Positions 38,421 to 39,809 of a stretch of DNA of 39,809 nucleotides are shown here, piece by piece. Source of the DNA: a virus; the IMG/VR virus record IMGVR_UViG_3300036832_000142, positions 1 through 39,809 of that record. One strand, written 5' to 3'. The notes under the pieces were generated by a model, which was not told the origin of the DNA, made no database searches, and worked only from the letters and a program-made list of their open reading frames with translations. The translations under genes were made by a program, and so were the position numbers. The first letter of the stretch is position 1; the number at the start of each line of letters is the position of its first letter.

Positions 38421-38599
38421 GCGAGACGCACTTCCGCAACGAGCGCTTCCGGCGCTGCCCGACGTGCGGTCGCTCGATCGCGCTGACGCGTAGCGATCGT
38501 CTGCGTCGTCACTTCGTGATCGACGAGACGGGGCGTCATCAGTGCTACGACCGCCCGCACGTGCAGCACGCACCGCGCAAGACGAGGCGAGCGGCGTGA
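38417..38599 (+). CDS. Small zinc-finger-like protein, 60 aa
   Basis: ATG overlaps the previous stop. RCPTCGRSIALTRSDRLRRH, then DETGRHQCY, gives CxxC...H...C, a zinc site on a basic helix. Basic C-terminus (APRKTRRAA). Possible DNA or RNA binding. Confidence 0.6.
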   Translation: MSETHFRNERFRRCPTCGRSIALTRSDRLRRHFVIDETGRHQCYDRPHVQHAPRKTRRAA

Positions 38600-38784
38600 G
38601 CACGACGCCGAAGACGACACTCAGTCTCAGCGACGACGAGCTGCGCGCGCTGTATGCCGCGCTGACCGAGACGCTTGAGGGCATCGACGGCGACTACAGC
38701 GACGAGCACGCGCTGATGGACCGCCTGCGCGATCGCATCCGTGCCGCACGTCGTCGACTGGCACGCGCGCAGCTCGACGAGTAG
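38596..38784 (+). CDS. Hypothetical helical protein, last gene of rightward operon
   Basis: 62 residues from GTG overlapping the previous stop. SLSDDELRALYAALTETLEG and DEHALMDRLRDRIRAARRRL are two amphipathic helices. Stops 25 bases before the terminator hairpin. Confidence 0.6.
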   Translation: MSTTPKTTLSLSDDELRALYAALTETLEGIDGDYSDEHALMDRLRDRIRAARRRLARAQLDE

Positions 38785-38808
38785 TCTCGCCCGCTCAGGG
38801 GGGGATGG

Positions 38809-38837
38809 AGCACGAGGGCCGGGGAACCGGCCCTCCG
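38809..38837 (+). terminator. Strong hairpin terminator between converging operons
   Basis: GAGGGCCGG-GGAA-CCGGCCCTC, a perfect 9-bp stem with a four-base loop, extended by CAC/GTG across a bulge and followed by TTTC. It separates the end of the rightward operon from the end of the leftward early operon and can stop both. Confidence 0.88.
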
Positions 38838-38841
38838 TGTT

Positions 38842-38985
38842 TCAGTCGACGCGCTGCGCGATCGTGCGCCAGTACGCGAGCCGCTTGCGCAAGATCGGGG
38901 CACAAGCGACGACGCGCCCGTGCTCGACGACGAAGCCCGCGCAGAGCCTGCTCGTACAGACGCGAAACAGCTCGCCCGACGTCAC
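38842..38985 (-). CDS. Hypothetical protein, 47 aa, end of early operon
   Basis: GTG at 38985, just behind the GC-rich hairpin repeat copy B, which supplies GGGAGGGG as a possible ribosome binding site. The product LFRVCTSRLCAGFVVEHGRV and RLAYWRTIAQRVD contains three cysteines. Last gene before the terminator. Function unknown. Confidence 0.45.
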   Translation of the reverse strand: MTSGELFRVCTSRLCAGFVVEHGRVVACAPILRKRLAYWRTIAQRVD

Positions 38986-39004
38986 GGGAGCGCCCCTCCC
39001 GTCA
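38986..39004 (+). repeat. Dispersed GC-rich hairpin repeat, copy B
   Basis: Identical over 19 bases to copy A (3576-3594) and, inverted, copy C (19633-19651). Here it lies in the 86-bp gap before the last early gene, followed at 39049-39066 by a degenerate relative (GCGGGAGGGAGCTTCCCA). Confidence 0.7.
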
Positions 39005-39071
39005 TTCGAGCACGCACCCTGCACGCTGACATCAGCTCGCTCTGAGCTGCGGGAGGGAGCTTCCCACGCGC

Positions 39072-39275
39072 TCAGTACGCGCTCAGCTCGACGACGCGCT
39101 CGGTGCTGATCTCGATCGCCCAGTAGCGTCGCCAGCTCGACAGCGAGACGGCGTCGTCGGGCCACGCTTCGCAGTGCCAGCGCCAGCTCTGCGTGAGCTT
39201 GAACCCGCACACGCGCGCCCACTGCGCAGCGACTCGTGCATCGCGCAGCGTGTCGGGACCTACGACAGCGCCCAC
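39072..39275 (-). CDS. Hypothetical aromatic-rich protein, 67 aa
   Basis: GTG at 39275, overlapping the previous small membrane gene by 16 bases. RDARVAAQWARVCGFKLTQS, WRWHCEAWPDDAVSLSSWRR, YWAIEISTERVVEL: unusual richness in tryptophan (seven). Not recognised. Confidence 0.5.
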   Translation of the reverse strand: MGAVVGPDTLRDARVAAQWARVCGFKLTQSWRWHCEAWPDDAVSLSSWRRYWAIEISTERVVELSAY

Positions 39276-39376
39276 ACGATCCCCACGATCAGCGCGCCCA
39301 CGATCGCGCCGTACGCGATCAGCACCATCTGCATACGCAGCTCGATGCTCACGCCGGGCTTGACGTCGTGGCTCAT
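39260..39376 (-). CDS. Tiny membrane protein, 38 aa
   Basis: ATG at 39376 overlaps the stop of the coiled-coil gene (ATGA). SHDVKPGVSIELRMQ then one transmembrane helix (MVLIAYGAIVGALIVGIVWA). Function unknown; several such peptides are encoded in this operon. Confidence 0.55.
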   Translation of the reverse strand: MSHDVKPGVSIELRMQMVLIAYGAIVGALIVGIVWALS

Positions 39377-39684
39377 CACGCCGCGACGCGCTTCTCAACC
39401 CGTTCGAGGATGCGCCTGATCGCGCGCAGATCGTGCTCGACGTGCGCGAACGCGGGCAGATCGAGCATGTCGAGCGAGCGCTCGATCGAGTTGCGCGCGG
39501 CGAGCCACTGCAGCCGATCGCGCTCGTGCTGCACGCGCTGCGCCGTACGTGTCAGCTCGCGCTGATCCTCTTCGCTGACGGCTTCGGGTTCGTCGGGCAT
39601 CGCACGATCGAGTCTGTCGGTGTACGCGTGCTCGCTGCGTAACGCGAGCAGACGTAGCAGCGTTTTACCGCGCAGCACGGTCAC
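39376..39684 (-). CDS. Hypothetical charged helical protein, 102 aa
   Basis: GTG at 39684 overlaps, across the circle junction, the stop of the membrane protein at 7-147. A long charged helix (EDQRELTRTAQRVQHERDRL, NSIERSLDMLDLPAFAHVEH, DLRAIRRILERVEKRV) suggests a coiled coil. No family recognised. Confidence 0.6.
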   Translation of the reverse strand: MTVLRGKTLLRLLALRSEHAYTDRLDRAMPDEPEAVSEEDQRELTRTAQRVQHERDRLQWLAARNSIERSLDMLDLPAFAHVEHDLRAIRRILERVEKRVAA

Positions 39685-39809
39685 TTGTCCATCTTGCCGA
39701 CGACCTCGATCATCTGCGGCAGACGTCGCAGCGCCTGCCGGTAGCGCCGCTGCGTCGAGAGCGACCCGATCAGCACGCCGACGACGAGCGCGAGCGCGAC
39801 AAGCCCGAT
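39675..39809. repeat. Right copy of 135-bp terminal direct repeat
   Basis: Matches 1-135 at 134 of 135 positions. The mismatch (A at 39801) changes a leucine codon CTG to CTT in the minus-strand membrane-protein gene, a silent change. This fits a population variant or a read error at a contig end. Confidence 0.9.
39681..39809 (-). CDS. Partial second copy of the small membrane-protein gene (terminal repeat)
   Basis: Same gene as 7-147, cut at the window end because the terminal repeat ends before the start codon. It carries one silent difference (leucine CTG to CTT). Not an independent gene. Confidence 0.85.
   Translation of the reverse strand: MGLVALALVVGVLIGSLSTQRRYRQALRRLPQMIEVVGKMDK

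Noticed and set aside
1-39809. tRNA or other structural RNA genes
   Set aside because: I saw no cloverleaf-like sequence with conserved T-loop; almost all sequence is taken by genes. A dedicated tRNA search is the decisive test.

Overview
The window is one complete phage genome from a circular molecule: the last 135 bases repeat the first 135 with a single mismatch, so the unique length is about 39,674 bp. It is GC-rich, packed with genes that mostly overlap by 4 bp (ATGA or GTGA junctions), and encodes a temperate phage with a contractile tail (sheath, tube, W, J and I baseplate proteins), a large serine integrase and an XRE-type repressor. GTG starts are frequent. The Rpf-like secreted transglycosylase, the phiC31 Gp3-like protein, the SPP1 gp6-like portal and the many small zinc-ribbon proteins point to a high-GC Gram-positive (actinobacterial) host. 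The form of the Rpf-like motif reminds me of Thermoleophilia/Solirubrobacterales proteins. The host is an inference.

Layout: (1) 8472 leftward through position 1 and, across the circle junction, 39684 to 38842 on the minus strand is one long early-type operon. It holds an Rpf-like transglycosylase, VRR-NUC and RecB/Cas4-like nucleases, a Gp3-like putative recombination directionality factor, a DnaD-like replication protein with an iteron array inside its gene (candidate origin), a C2H2 zinc-finger protein, a winged-helix protein and many tiny membrane or zinc proteins. (2) 8473-11231 is the lysogeny region: candidate attP, serine integrase and repressor on the plus strand, with two copies of the same terminator sequence around the repressor. 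(3) 35157 down to 11232 on the minus strand is the late operon: an unusual start (basic protein, acidic protein, HPI-repeat protein, HNH, ParB-like, ABC-ATPase/GNAT fusion), then small and large terminase, portal, scaffold, capsid, connectors, tail terminator, sheath, tube, frameshifted chaperones, tape measure, LysM protein, hub with two muralytic domains, collagen-like spike and fibre, W, J, I, collar fibre, endolysin, holin and a second membrane protein. (4) 35488-38784 on the plus strand is a 13-gene operon of small, mostly unrecognised proteins, divergent from the late operon and ending in a strong hairpin terminator shared with the convergent early operon.

How it works together: the integrase would establish lysogeny and the Gp3-like protein is the natural partner for excision. 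The DnaD-like protein probably acts at the iterons and recruits the host replisome, since no polymerase or helicase gene is visible. Late genes build a small contractile-tailed particle whose tail hub carries its own cell-wall enzymes. The least ordinary part is the ParB-like plus ABC-ATPase/GNAT pair directly in front of the terminase, a candidate DNA-modification or packaging-associated module.
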